In this document: one piece after another, positions 1 through 9,409 of the stretch
How the letters are laid out: each line of letters begins with the position of its first letter
Numbering within the stretch: the first letter of the stretch is position 1
Assembly (NCBI GenBank): GCA_021845685.1
Contig: JAJZVN010000001.1
Span: forward strand, 164,573 to 228,198
Reading direction: 5' to 3'
Length of the DNA: 63,626 bases
Source: a bacterium
GTDB lineage: Bacteria > SZUA-79 > Acidulodesulfobacterales > Acidulodesulfobacteraceae
Translations under genes and position numbers: made by a program
The notes under the pieces: generated by a model
The model's input: only the letters and a program-made list of their open reading frames with translations
Databases searched by the model: none
What the model was told of the DNA's origin: nothing

Positions 1-1
1 G

Positions 2-109
2 ATAGATATGCTTTTTAATAAAACAAAAGGTAATCTTGATGAAAATGAGTCAAAATTAATTACCAATATAATGTATGATTTAAAAATGTTTTACGTTAAT
101 GAAAAGTAA
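2..109 (+). CDS. DUF1844 family protein, C-terminal end only
   Basis: This is the last 35 residues of a gene whose start lies outside the window. The readable tail contains KTKGNLDENESKLI and then YDLKMFYV, which resembles the conserved C-terminus of DUF1844 proteins (short proteins of unknown function found in Deltaproteobacteria). The stop codon comes directly before the AGGAG ribosome site of clpB, so the two genes are closely spaced and may be co-transcribed. The family call rests on a short stretch and on recall of the family pattern. Confidence 0.55.
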   Translation: MDMLFNKTKGNLDENESKLITNIMYDLKMFYVNEK

Positions 110-123
110 GAGGAGTTTTTCAA

Positions 124-2712
124 ATGAGATTAGACAATTTTACTATAAAGTCGCAAGAAGTTATAGAATTAACAATAAATACCGCAAAAGAATCAAGAAA
201 TCCGGAAATTACCGATTTGCATCTGCTTTTTGCTCTTTTAAGCTATGACGACAGTATGGCTGTTTCTTTATTTAAGAAAGTAGGGGCGGACACAAATAAA
301 ATATTAAATGACGTTGAAAACGCGCTATCGTCGCTTGCTTCTGTTCAAGGAGGCGCTTTAGAACCTAATTTTTCTTCTTCAATGAGATTGATATTGGATT
401 TTGCCGATAAAAACAAAACCGGCATGAAAGACGATTATGTTTCCGTAGAGCATTTAATTCTTGCTCTCTTTGACGTAAGAGATACAAAATCTTTTGATAT
501 TTTAAAAAATAACGGATTAAACAGAGACATTGTTCTTAAAGCGCTCTTAGAGATAAGAGGCAACACGAGAGTATCCGACCAAAATCCGGAAGATAAATAT
601 CAGGCTTTAGAAAAATATACGGTAAACCTTACAAAAATGGCAAGAGCCGGAAAGATTGATCCTGTTATAGGCAGAGACGATGAAATTAGAAGACTTATGG
701 AAGTTCTTTCAAGAAGGACTAAAAATAATCCCGTGCTGATAGGAGACCCTGGAGTAGGCAAAACCGCGATAGTAGAAGGGTTAGCGAGAAGAATAGCAGA
801 CGGAGACATTCCTGAAATTTTAAGAGACAAAACAGTATTATCGTTAGATTTAGGATTATTGATAGCGGGAGCTAAATACAGAGGCGAATTTGAAGATAGG
901 CTTAAAGCTGTTGTCAAGGAAATAACCTCTTCCGAAGGGAAAATTATAATATTCATTGATGAACTTCATACGCTTGTCGGCGCCGGCAAAACTGAAGGTG
1001 CTATGGACGCGTCTAATCTTTTAAAACCTGCTCTTGCAAGAGGCGAATTGCGGGCAATAGGAGCGACGACACTTGATGAATATAGAAAATATATAGAAAA
1101 AGATGCCGCATTAGAGAGAAGATTCCAGCCTGTTTTTGTAGATGAGCCGTCAGTAGAAGATACAATAGCTATTTTAAGAGGACTCAAAGAGCGCTATGAG
1201 GCTTATCACGGTATAAGAATTAAGGATTCGGCTATAATTGCGGCGGCTACGCTTTCTCACAGGTATATAACTGACAGATTTTTGCCTGACAAAGCAATAG
1301 ATTTAATTGACGAATCCTCTGCTAAACTCAGGATAGAAATTGATTCTTTACCTACCGAAATTGATGAAATACAAAGAAAAATCATTAAAATTAAAATAGA
1401 ACAGGAAGCGCTAAAAAAAGAAAAAGATAAAGAATCCAAAAAAAGATTGAATGATTTAGATAAAGAACTTGCCGATTTAGAAGAAGAATTCAACGGAAAA
1501 AAAGCAAAATGGCAGAATGAAAAAGATTTAATTAAAAAGATAGGCGATGCTAAAAAAGAAATAGATTCAGTGAGAACATTAGAACAAAAATTCGAAAGAG
1601 AAGGTGATTACGAAAAAGTTGCTCAAATTAGATACGGTAAATTAAACGAATTAGAAAAAAAAATGGTTGAATATAATAATTCTTTAATAGAACTTCAAAA
1701 AAACGGAGGCATATTAAAAGAAGAAGTTGATGCAGAAGATATAGCAAAAGTCGTTGCAAAATGGACCGGGATTCCAGTTACAAAATTACTGGAAGGTGAA
1801 AAAGAAAAACTTTTATTAATAGAAGAGCATCTGCATAAAAGAGTTATATCGCAAGATGAAGCTATAAGCAGTGTTGCTAATACTATAAGGCGGTCAAGGG
1901 CGGGTCTTTCGGATACTAAAAAGCCTATGGGGTCTTTTATATTTTTAGGACCTACAGGCGTCGGAAAAACTGAGCTTGCAAAAGCTTTAGCAGAATTTTT
2001 GTTTGACGATGAAAATAATATCGTAAGAATTGATATGTCGGAATATATGGAAAAACATTCAGTATCAAGGTTAATAGGCGCTCCTCCCGGCTATGTGGGA
2101 TATGAAGAGGGCGGGCAATTGACCGAAAGCGTCAGGAGGAGACCTTACAGCGTTATTTTATTTGATGAAATAGAAAAAGCGCATCCGGATGTTTTTAATA
2201 TTCTTCTACAGCTGCTTGACGACGGACGTCTTACGGACGGACAGGGAAGAACCGTTGATTTTAAAAATACTATTATAATTATGACTTCCAATATCGGTTC
2301 CGATATTATTCAAAATTATAGCGGAAGACAATATGAAGAAATGAAAAATAATGTAATAGGACTTTTGAAAAATTATTTTAAGCCCGAATTCCTTAATAGA
2401 TTAGACGATATTATAATATTTCATTCGCTTAAAGAAGAAGATATTATTAAAATAGTTGAAATTCAGCTTATTAGTCTTTCTGCATTATTAAAAGAAAAAA
2501 GTATTGATGTCGAATTTACGGATAATTTGAAAAAATTTATTTCTATGGAAGGTTATGACCCTGTATTTGGCGCAAGACCATTAAAAAGAGCAATAAAAGC
2601 ATATATTGAAGATAAACTTGCCTTAGAACTTCTTTCGTCTAAAATTGTCCAAAATGATTCAATAATTATAGATTATGACGAAAATAATAACGAAGTTATT
2701 TTTAGTAAATAA
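124..2712 (+). CDS. clpB: ATP-dependent disaggregase chaperone ClpB
   Basis: ClpB is the hexameric AAA+ disaggregase that works with DnaK to resolubilise aggregated protein in the cytoplasm. The 862-residue length is normal for the family. The order is a Clp N-domain (about 1-145), a first AAA+ module with Walker A GDPGVGKT at 207-214 and Walker B IIIFIDE, a charged coiled-coil M domain (about 400-530) that separates ClpB from ClpA and ClpC, and a second AAA+ module with Walker A GPTGVGKT at 609-616. An AGGAG site 8 nt before the ATG supports the start. No CIRCE element was seen upstream, but only 123 nt are visible. The gene is intact and its identity is secure. Confidence 0.97.
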   Translation: MRLDNFTIKSQEVIELTINTAKESRNPEITDLHLLFALLSYDDSMAVSLFKKVGADTNKILNDVENALSSLASVQGGALEPNFSSSMRLILDFADKNKTGMKDDYVSVEHLILALFDVRDTKSFDILKNNGLNRDIVLKALLEIRGNTRVSDQNPEDKYQALEKYTVNLTKMARAGKIDPVIGRDDEIRRLMEVLSRRTKNNPVLIGDPGVGKTAIVEGLARRIADGDIPEILRDKTVLSLDLGLLIAGAKYRGEFEDRLKAVVKEITSSEGKIIIFIDELHTLVGAGKTEGAMDASNLLKPALARGELRAIGATTLDEYRKYIEKDAALERRFQPVFVDEPSVEDTIAILRGLKERYEAYHGIRIKDSAIIAAATLSHRYITDRFLPDKAIDLIDESSAKLRIEIDSLPTEIDEIQRKIIKIKIEQEALKKEKDKESKKRLNDLDKELADLEEEFNGKKAKWQNEKDLIKKIGDAKKEIDSVRTLEQKFEREGDYEKVAQIRYGKLNELEKKMVEYNNSLIELQKNGGILKEEVDAEDIAKVVAKWTGIPVTKLLEGEKEKLLLIEEHLHKRVISQDEAISSVANTIRRSRAGLSDTKKPMGSFIFLGPTGVGKTELAKALAEFLFDDENNIVRIDMSEYMEKHSVSRLIGAPPGYVGYEEGGQLTESVRRRPYSVILFDEIEKAHPDVFNILLQLLDDGRLTDGQGRTVDFKNTIIIMTSNIGSDIIQNYSGRQYEEMKNNVIGLLKNYFKPEFLNRLDDIIIFHSLKEEDIIKIVEIQLISLSALLKEKSIDVEFTDNLKKFISMEGYDPVFGARPLKRAIKAYIEDKLALELLSSKIVQNDSIIIDYDENNNEVIFSK

Positions 2713-2762
2713 ATAAATAAATCAAAATATTAAAAAATATCTAAATTAATAATAAAAAGAAA

Positions 2763-2929
2763 CGGAATTATGCACTTGACAAACCAATTCCAGCATTTGA
2801 CATAACTACGAGACGAGATTGTTTCGTCGCTATCGCTCCTCGCAATGACGGAATAGGCAGTCATTGCGAGAGTAGCGGACGAAGCCCGGCGAAGCGAAGC
2901 AATCTTGGTTTGCCAAGTGCATAATTTCG
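2763..2929. repeat. Palindromic element, family A, copy 1
   Basis: This 167-bp element has near-perfect 24-bp terminal inverted repeats that begin CGGAATTATGCACTTG and end CAAGTGCATAATTTCG. The interior holds an imperfect inverted repeat built from TCATTGCGAG and CGAAGC motifs. A second copy lies at 5008-5166. No protein is encoded; reading frames across it are incidental. It looks like a MITE or a large REP-type element. Confidence 0.85.
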
Positions 2930-2970
2930 AAAAGAAATAATAAAAAATAGATAAAAAAAGTATTAAAGTT

Positions 2971-3020
2971 ATTGTCAAAATGACAACAAGATGCAGATAT
3001 TTTATTGTCATTTTGACAAT
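2971..3020. promoter_or_regulatory. Paired inverted-repeat operator-like sites upstream of htrA
   Basis: Two 15-nt sites of the form TTGTCA-N3-TGACAA lie at 2972-2986 and 3005-3019. Each is itself an inverted repeat, and together they form 16-bp perfect arms around an 18-nt spacer. They sit about 160-210 bp upstream of a sigma-54-like promoter, the usual distance for enhancer sites of sigma-54 activators. The cognate regulator is unknown. A weak terminator for clpB is an alternative reading, but the doubled dyad favours protein binding. Confidence 0.5.
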
Positions 3021-3179
3021 TTTGTTTTAAATTATTATAATAAATTAATAAAATTAAATTTTTAAAAACAGATTTTTAAAAATAAATAAAAAAAATATTT
3101 ACGATTAAGTATTTGATTATATTAAATCTTATATTAAATATTATTTTTTTAAATTTTTTAAAAGATATTTTATTTATTA

Positions 3180-3197
3180 TTGGCATAAAAAATGCAT
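3180..3197 (+). promoter_or_regulatory. Probable sigma-54 (-24/-12) promoter of htrA
   Basis: The sequence TTGGCATAAAAAATGCAT matches the sigma-54 pattern TGGCAC-N5-TTGCA, with GG at 3182-3183 and GC at 3194-3195 separated by the required 10 nt. It precedes the htrA start by about 145 nt, which implies a leader of roughly 135 nt. It was found by eye in AT-rich sequence, where chance matches to the GG/GC pair are rare. Confidence 0.55.
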
Positions 3198-3341
3198 ATT
3201 ATATTAATATTGAATATCTAACAAAAAATGTTAATATAGAAACTAAAAATACTACTAATTATGTTGCTGAATGTTATTTATGTTATTAAAAATTAATGTA
3301 TATTTTATTTTTAAATTAACTTTACGGAGGTCTTCAGAGTT

Positions 3342-4829
3342 ATGAAATTAAAGTTTAAATCCGATACTAAGATTATTGGTGCAGCCGTTGCGGTTTTTAT
3401 TGGTTTAATAGCGGGGATTATTATTACGGCAAACTTGCATTTGCTTCAGAAATCAAATGCAGCGACAAATCCGCCGTTGATTTATACTACAAAAAATTCT
3501 AAGATGCCTGCTCAAAACGGACCTAAAAATTTTATTGCTCTAATAAAGCAAGATAAGCCTTTTGTGGTTAATATTAGGACAACGCAGCAAGTAAAGGGCG
3601 GACCGTTTGCTATGTATCAAAATCCGTTTGGAAATAAACCAAATCCGTTTGGCAAATTTTTTCATAATTTTTTTAATAATACCCAGCCTCAATCTTCATA
3701 TACCGAAGAAAGTCTCGGTTCGGGGGTTATCATCAGCAAAAACGGTTATATTATAACAAATAACCATGTTATAAAAGGGGCAACTAAAATATATGTTAAA
3801 CTTTATAACGGCAGAACTTATAAAGCGCGCGTAATCGGCAAGGATCCGCAGGTTGACCTTGCTCTATTAAAAATTCATACAGGCAGACAGCTTCCTGCCG
3901 CAGTATTGGGCGATTCTTCAAAATCTCAAATAGGAGAATGGGTTCTTGCTATCGGTAATCCTTTCGGTCTCGGATGGACGGTAACCAATGGTATCATAAG
4001 CGCTAAAGGACGTGCAATAGGCGGTCCGTATGAAGATTTTATACAAACAAACGCAGCTATTAATCCTGGTAATAGCGGAGGTCCGCTTATCAATATGAAA
4101 GGGCAGGTTATCGGAATAAATACCGCAATAATAAAAGGGGCGCAGGGAATCGGGTTTTCTATTCCTATAAATGTAGTAAAACAAGTTCTGCCTGAACTTG
4201 AAACAGGGAAAATTACCAGAGGATGGCTCGGCATAGAAATTCAGCAGATAACCCCTTCTCTGAAAAAGGCGTTTAATTTAAATACTACTTACGGAGCGTT
4301 AGTATCTTCGGTTTTGCCGAACAGTCCTGCATCAAAAGCAGGATTAAAGAGCGGAGATATTATAATTAAGTACAATAATGCCAAAGTTAAAGAAATGTCC
4401 CAATTACCTTGGCTTGTGGGGAACACCAAACCTGGATCAACGGTTCCTATTGAAATTATAAGAAACGGAAAAAAAATAAATCTTAATATTACCGTCGGAA
4501 ATTGGAAAAGTCCTAAAAATGTATTTAAAGAAAAAAAAGTTATAACTGATAAATTTGGAATAGGCGTTGTTCCCTTAAATACAGTAAATATGCAAAAATA
4601 TGGACTTAAAAATGTACATCACGGAGTTATAGTCGCAAAAATTACGCCGGGAAGCATTGCGCAAAAAATGGGATTAATGCCGGGTGATGTTATACAGGAA
4701 ATAAATCATTCCGTATGCAGCAATATAAATGAATATAAACAGGAAATAAATAATGCAGAGAAAGAAAATCAGTATTTATTATTTGTCAGACGCGGAGCTA
4801 TGAAATTATATTTAGCTTATTCGAAATAA
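3342..4829 (+). CDS. htrA: Periplasmic serine protease of the HtrA/DegP family
   Basis: This is a trypsin-like serine protease and chaperone of the envelope with two C-terminal PDZ domains. An N-terminal membrane segment (about residues 10-32) acts as an uncleaved anchor or signal. A Gly/Asn/Phe-rich linker follows, and then the protease domain with triad His142 (ITNNHVIKG), Asp172 (DPQVDLALLK) and Ser245 (NPGNSGGPL). The PDZ domains span about 290-385 and 400-490. GGAGG at 3326-3330 lies 11 nt before the ATG. The gene stands alone, with a sigma-54-like promoter upstream and a strong terminator downstream, which suggests a separately controlled stress protease. Confidence 0.96.
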   Translation: MKLKFKSDTKIIGAAVAVFIGLIAGIIITANLHLLQKSNAATNPPLIYTTKNSKMPAQNGPKNFIALIKQDKPFVVNIRTTQQVKGGPFAMYQNPFGNKPNPFGKFFHNFFNNTQPQSSYTEESLGSGVIISKNGYIITNNHVIKGATKIYVKLYNGRTYKARVIGKDPQVDLALLKIHTGRQLPAAVLGDSSKSQIGEWVLAIGNPFGLGWTVTNGIISAKGRAIGGPYEDFIQTNAAINPGNSGGPLINMKGQVIGINTAIIKGAQGIGFSIPINVVKQVLPELETGKITRGWLGIEIQQITPSLKKAFNLNTTYGALVSSVLPNSPASKAGLKSGDIIIKYNNAKVKEMSQLPWLVGNTKPGSTVPIEIIRNGKKINLNITVGNWKSPKNVFKEKKVITDKFGIGVVPLNTVNMQKYGLKNVHHGVIVAKITPGSIAQKMGLMPGDVIQEINHSVCSNINEYKQEINNAEKENQYLLFVRRGAMKLYLAYSK

Positions 4830-4879
4830 ATTAATAAAAACTAAAAACTGTAAGCTTTTCCATCACTCCTCCTAAAGGT

Positions 4880-4919
4880 AATCCGGTCTCGAAAGGGACC
4901 GGATTATTTTTTTATCTTT
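4880..4919 (+). terminator. Rho-independent terminator of htrA
   Basis: A GC-rich stem AATCCGGTC / GACCGGATT (4880-4888 with 4897-4905) is closed by an 8-nt loop and followed by a run of T residues. It lies 50 nt after the htrA stop codon. Confidence 0.9.
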
Positions 4920-4956
4920 TTTTATTCCATAAATATAAAATAGACGATATAATATT

Positions 4957-5338
4957 TTAAATTACCTATAGAAATTATTAGAGCTGTTTTAATATATAAT
5001 AAATATTCGGAATTATGCACTTGACAAACCAATTCCGGTATTTGACATAACTACGAGATTGCTTCGTCCGCTACTCTCGCAATGACGGAATAGGCAGTCA
5101 TTGCGAGAGTAGCGGACGAAGCCCGGCGAAGCGAAGCAATCTCGGTTTGTCAAGTGCATAATTTCGTAAACATTTAATATACAATAAATACCGGATTCCT
5201 GCTTTCGCGGGAATGACACGCTATGGGTTAGAACTTAAATATCCTTAAAATTATTTAGTTTTGAACGGAGCAAGCGAAAGTGCCGAAGCCGAGAGCGAAG
5301 CGGTCATCCAGAAAAAGAAATTTCTAATGGTAATTTAA
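4957..5338. repeat. Family B palindromic element, copy 1, degenerate, with a family A element nested inside
   Basis: The ends (TTAAATTACC... and ...GGTAATTTAA) are diverged versions of the 20-bp terminal inverted repeats seen in the other five family B copies. The interior carries the GGATTCCTGC / GCGGGAATGAC hairpin. The left half is interrupted by a complete family A element at 5008-5166. The right end lies 45 nt before the selB ATG. The extra 5240-5310 segment, rich in GAGCGAAGC motifs, is not in the other B copies. Confidence 0.7.
5008..5166. repeat. Palindromic element, family A, copy 2
   Basis: This is a second copy of the element at 2763-2929 with the same 24-bp terminal inverted repeats. 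Here the inner inverted repeat is perfect over 26 bp on each side of a 10-nt loop, so the copy is probably younger or better conserved. Similar TTTAATATA-AATAAAT sequences flank both sides, as expected if about 20 bp of the host element B were duplicated on insertion. Confidence 0.85.
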
Positions 5339-5383
5339 GGTAATATTACAACAAAAAATTATAAATTTTTATAAACAAATAAT

Positions 5384-7438
5384 ATGCAAAACAAATATAT
5401 AATTATCGGTACCGCAGGTCATATAGACCATGGTAAGACTTCGCTTATAAAAGCGCTGACGGGCAAGGATACAGACAGGCTTATTGAAGAAAAAAAAAGA
5501 GGTATAAGCATAGTTTTGGGTTATGCGGATATCGTTTTGCCGTCAGGCATTCATGCCGGAATAGTGGATGTTCCTGGTCATGCTAAGTTTATAAAAACAA
5601 TGGTCTCGGGCTCAACAGGAATGGATATGGTGATATTGCTAATTGCCGCCGATGACGGAATTATGGCGCAAACAATAGAACATTTTAATATTTTAAAAAT
5701 ATTGGGTGTCAATATCGTTATTCCTGTTATTACAAAAATTGATACGGTAGATAATAATACTATTATTCAAAGAGAAAAAGAAATTATTGATTTTTATAAC
5801 AATGAAGGATTTAATTTTAAGGACAATGATTTTATAATTAAGGTTTCTTCAAAAACACGCGAAGGAATTAATGATTTAATTCAAAAATTAGATTATTATG
5901 CTTCTAATTTATTAAATTTAACTGATTTTAATACAAATTTAAATATAAATAAAGAAAGCATAAATAAAGAAAAGATAGATAAAGATATGAATAAATTAGA
6001 TTTAGCTTTATTTGCCGATGCAAATTTATTTATAAAAAAAAATTCTTTTACAAAACCGTTTTTACCGATAGACAGGATATTTACCATAAAAGGAATAGGC
6101 ACAATTATTACGGGAACATTAAAATACGGTAAATTTTCCGTTAACGATGAAATTGAAATAATGCCTGAAAAATTAATATCTAAGATTAAAAGCATTGAAT
6201 CTCATAATGAAGTTCAAATTACTGCATCAAGGTCAACTAGAACTGCTTTGAATATTTCAGGCGTTGATAAAAAAGCTATAAATATGGGAGACGCAGTTTC
6301 TTTAAAAAACAGTTTAACGGTATCAGATAAAATTATTGCAAAATTTTATTATTTGAAATCAAATAAAAAAGAATTAAAGAACTTATCAAGCTTTATTTTT
6401 ATGACGGGAAGCTTAAATTTATCCTCAAAAATTATTATCCCCGGACGGGATAATAATAAAAAAATAATACCCGATTCTTGGGCTTATATAGTAATTAAAT
6501 TAGACAGAAAAATTTCTACCGTTTCAAAAGAAAGATTTATTATCAGAGACAATAGTATTGCCGGAACAATAGGCGGGGGTATTATAATAGATCCGTTTAT
6601 GGATTATAAATACGGCAGCTATCAAGAAAAATATTTTGAACAAATCCTGTCGGATAATGACTTAGACGTTGTTAGCGGTTTTATTGGATTATCTGGAGAT
6701 TCGGCTGATCTGGATAATATTTACAAAAAATTGTATTTTTCCTATGAGGATTTTTTAAATAATATTAATAAATTAAAAGAAAAAGGGCTTATTATTACCG
6801 ATTTGAAGAATAAATTTGCGGTTTTAAAAGAAAAGTATATTGATTTAAAAAAATCATTGAATGAGAATGTAAAATTATTAACGGAAAAAAAATCTTTACA
6901 GAGCGGGATTTCAAAAAAAGAATTATATCATATATATGAAAACAGTCTTGATATTTCAATATTTGATATTGCTTTAAATGAATTAATTAAAGATAATTTG
7001 ATTATTGCTGAAGACGGTAATATTTTTATAGCGGGCAGGGGGAAAAATGCAGAAAATGAATTATCGGAAGAATACAATAGATTGATAGCTAAAATTGAAA
7101 ATATTATTAAATCTTCAGGTAACAGCGTTCCTTCTCCTGACGAAATAGAAAAAAAATTAGATATAAATAAAAAGCTGTTTAATTTTCTTATTAGCATTAT
7201 GGTTAAATCTAATAAATTAGTTAAAATAAAATTTGATTTATATTATTTAAAAGATCAAATTGATTTGATTCAAAGAGGATTGAACGATTTTTTTAAAATA
7301 AACGATAAACTTGAGCCTAAAGATATTAAAGATATTGCAGGGGTGTCTCGGAAATATGCTATACCTTTGTTGGAATATTTTGACGGCATAGGATTTACCG
7401 TTAAAAAAGATAATTATAGAATAAAATCCCGCAATTAA
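5384..7438 (+). CDS. selB: Selenocysteine-specific elongation factor SelB
   Basis: SelB is the EF-Tu-like GTPase that carries selenocysteyl-tRNA to UGA codons marked by a SECIS hairpin. G1 is GHIDHGKT at 12-19, G3 is DVPGH at 62-66 and G4 is TKID at 117-120. EF-Tu-type beta-barrel domains follow, and then a C-terminal series of winged-helix domains (about 440-684) that would read the SECIS. The 684-residue length fits the family, with a small Asn/Lys insertion near residues 185-205. The ribosome site is weak. Neither selA, selD nor a selC tRNA is in the window, so its partners must be elsewhere. No in-frame UGA selenoprotein was recognised nearby. Confidence 0.93.
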   Translation: MQNKYIIIGTAGHIDHGKTSLIKALTGKDTDRLIEEKKRGISIVLGYADIVLPSGIHAGIVDVPGHAKFIKTMVSGSTGMDMVILLIAADDGIMAQTIEHFNILKILGVNIVIPVITKIDTVDNNTIIQREKEIIDFYNNEGFNFKDNDFIIKVSSKTREGINDLIQKLDYYASNLLNLTDFNTNLNINKESINKEKIDKDMNKLDLALFADANLFIKKNSFTKPFLPIDRIFTIKGIGTIITGTLKYGKFSVNDEIEIMPEKLISKIKSIESHNEVQITASRSTRTALNISGVDKKAINMGDAVSLKNSLTVSDKIIAKFYYLKSNKKELKNLSSFIFMTGSLNLSSKIIIPGRDNNKKIIPDSWAYIVIKLDRKISTVSKERFIIRDNSIAGTIGGGIIIDPFMDYKYGSYQEKYFEQILSDNDLDVVSGFIGLSGDSADLDNIYKKLYFSYEDFLNNINKLKEKGLIITDLKNKFAVLKEKYIDLKKSLNENVKLLTEKKSLQSGISKKELYHIYENSLDISIFDIALNELIKDNLIIAEDGNIFIAGRGKNAENELSEEYNRLIAKIENIIKSSGNSVPSPDEIEKKLDINKKLFNFLISIMVKSNKLVKIKFDLYYLKDQIDLIQRGLNDFFKINDKLEPKDIKDIAGVSRKYAIPLLEYFDGIGFTVKKDNYRIKSRN

Positions 7439-7624
7439 AAATAAAATAAGGATTAAGGTATATTTATTAGTTGAGTTAAAAAATAAATTAGTATATAATG
7501 TATATATAATTTATCTCTTGCGTAGTTTATTATGTGCGTAGTTTATTATTTAGTTTATTAGTTAAAAGACTGCTTAAATTGTAAAAAATATAATATATAT
7601 AATATAATTTACATTTACATATAG

Positions 7625-7667
7625 TTGCCGTAAAACCCCTTGCTTTAGCTATGGGGATATAAGGCAA
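7625..7667. other. Imperfect GC-containing hairpin, possible IS200/IS605 end remnant
   Basis: TTGCC...CCCC pairs with GGGG...GGCAA around a TTGCTTTAGCTAT loop in otherwise AT-only sequence between selB and ubiD. The shape and the CTTTAGC loop resemble the subterminal hairpins of IS200/IS605-type elements, but no transposase or TnpB is present. It could equally be an attenuator or terminator, although no T-run follows. Confidence 0.3.
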
Positions 7668-7702
7668 TAATTTTTATAAAAAAATGATATTAAAAATCAA
7701 AA

Positions 7703-9148
7703 ATGTCTTATAAAGACCTGCACGATTTTGTTAATCTTCTTGATAAAAACAATGATTTAAAAAGAATTAGCATACCTGTCGACAGAATTTTAGAAATTCC
7801 CGAGATAGCCGACAGAATTGTTAAACAGGAAGGACCTGCATTATTATTTGAAAATGTTAAAGGATTTAAATTTCCCGTATTAATTAATATGTTCGGTTCT
7901 CATAAAAGAATTTTGCAGGCTTTTGAAGTTGAAAGTCTTGACGATGTCGGAAAGCGCGTCTCTGAAATTATCGATCCTGAAATACCCACAAATTTTTTTG
8001 AAAAAATCAAATCTTTATCAAAATTAAAAAAATTGGCGGATTATATGCCAAAAATAGTCAAAACAGGTAAATGCAAGGAAGTTATAATAAAAAATCCCCC
8101 GCTGCTTGATATTCTGCCTGTTCTCAAAACATGGCCCGAAGACGGCGGTCCTTTTATCACATTGCCGTTAGTTTTTACTAAAGATCCTGAATCTAATGCT
8201 GTAAATGTCGGGATGTACAGAATGCAGGTTTATGACGACGCGACTTGCGGAATGCACTGGCATATTCATAAAGACGGAGCGAGGCATTTTAGAAAATATA
8301 AAGAGCTTGGCAAAAAGATTCCTGTTTCCGTTGTGTTAGGATCTGATCCTGCCGTTATTTATTCTGCTACGGCTCCGCTTCCTCCCGATATTGAAGAAAT
8401 GATGTTCGCCGGTTTTTTGAGAGAAGAAGCGGTAGAATTAGTAAAATGCGAAACTAATGATTTACATGTTCCTGCTAATGCAGAATTTGTTATTGAAGGA
8501 TATATTGATCCTGAAGAAGATTTAAAAATTGAAGGTCCTTTCGGCGATCATACGGGTTATTATTCATTGGAAGATTATTATCCTGTTTTTCACGTAACAT
8601 TAATATCTCATAGAAAAGATGCTATTTATCCTGCTACTATCGTCGGAAAACCTCCTATGGAAGATTGCTATATAGGCAAGGCAACCGAACGATTTTTTTT
8701 GCCGGCGATCAAAAAAATATTTCCTGAAATTGTTGATATTAATTTGCCTTTTGAAGGTATTTTTCATGACCTCGCTTTTATAAGCATTAAAAAAAGCTAT
8801 CCCGGACATGCAAAAAAAATAATGCATGGCATCTGGGGATTAGGTCTTATGATGTTCACAAAAATCATAGTTGTTCTTGACGAAGATGTTAATGTGCAAA
8901 ATAAAGGCGAAGTAATATGGAGGCTTTGCAATAATATAGACCCTAAACGCGATGTTTCTTTTGTTGAAGGACCTATTGACGTTTTAGAACATGCCTCGGA
9001 TATTCCTAATTACGGTTCTAAAATGGGAATAGACGCAACAAAAAAATGGGCATCCGAAGGATATAAGAGGAAATGGCCGAATGATATAGTTATGTCTGCG
9101 GAAATTAAAAAATTAGTCGACGATAGATGGAAAGAATACGGTTTTTAG
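7703..9148 (+). CDS. ubiD: UbiD-family prenyl-FMN decarboxylase, probably menaquinone pathway (MqnL-like)
   Basis: This is a UbiD-type decarboxylase that uses prenylated FMN. The 481-residue length is normal. The diagnostic stretch EGPFGDHTGYYSLEDYYPVF near residues 280-300 carries the active-site Glu region, and GKPPMED follows. The gene leads a set with a UbiA prenyltransferase, a UbiX flavin prenyltransferase (the supplier of its cofactor) and MqnE. Late futalosine-pathway steps (MqnP, MqnL, MqnM) use exactly these three families, so a role on prenylated dihydroxynaphthoate is more likely here than ubiquinone synthesis. The role is inferred from neighbours; the family is certain. Confidence 0.9.
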   Translation: MSYKDLHDFVNLLDKNNDLKRISIPVDRILEIPEIADRIVKQEGPALLFENVKGFKFPVLINMFGSHKRILQAFEVESLDDVGKRVSEIIDPEIPTNFFEKIKSLSKLKKLADYMPKIVKTGKCKEVIIKNPPLLDILPVLKTWPEDGGPFITLPLVFTKDPESNAVNVGMYRMQVYDDATCGMHWHIHKDGARHFRKYKELGKKIPVSVVLGSDPAVIYSATAPLPPDIEEMMFAGFLREEAVELVKCETNDLHVPANAEFVIEGYIDPEEDLKIEGPFGDHTGYYSLEDYYPVFHVTLISHRKDAIYPATIVGKPPMEDCYIGKATERFFLPAIKKIFPEIVDINLPFEGIFHDLAFISIKKSYPGHAKKIMHGIWGLGLMMFTKIIVVLDEDVNVQNKGEVIWRLCNNIDPKRDVSFVEGPIDVLEHASDIPNYGSKMGIDATKKWASEGYKRKWPNDIVMSAEIKKLVDDRWKEYGF

Positions 9149-9210
9149 GCAAAATTATTGACTAATTCTCTCCAATTTATCGGAGAGATACAGGCAATGT
9201 TATATCTAAT

Positions 9211-9384
9211 TTAAATCACCGTTAGAAATTATTAAAACTGATTCAATATATTATAAATCATATGATAAATACTGTATTCCCGCTTTCGCGGGAATGATAC
9301 CAAATAGGTTAAAATTTAAATCTTCGCAAAGTCATTCCTGAGTTGGCAGGAATCCAGAAAAATAAATTTCTAACGGTGATTTAA
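9211..9384. repeat. Family B palindromic element, copy 2
   Basis: The 20-bp terminal inverted repeats TTAAATCACCGTTAGAAATT and AATTTCTAACGGTGATTTAA are perfect. Inside are two hairpins in opposite orientation (CCCGC/GCGGG and a CCTGAG/GGCAGG unit) separated by AGGTTAAAATTTAAA. The right end is 25 nt before the ubiA ATG. Confidence 0.9.
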
Positions 9385-9409
9385 GGTATCTATTATTCTT
9401 ATATTTATT

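Noticed and set aside
2730-3011. Reading frame of 93 codons on the minus strand after clpB
   Set aside because: It runs through the family A palindrome and has no ribosome site; the similar frame at 5013-5219 covers the second copy of the same repeat.
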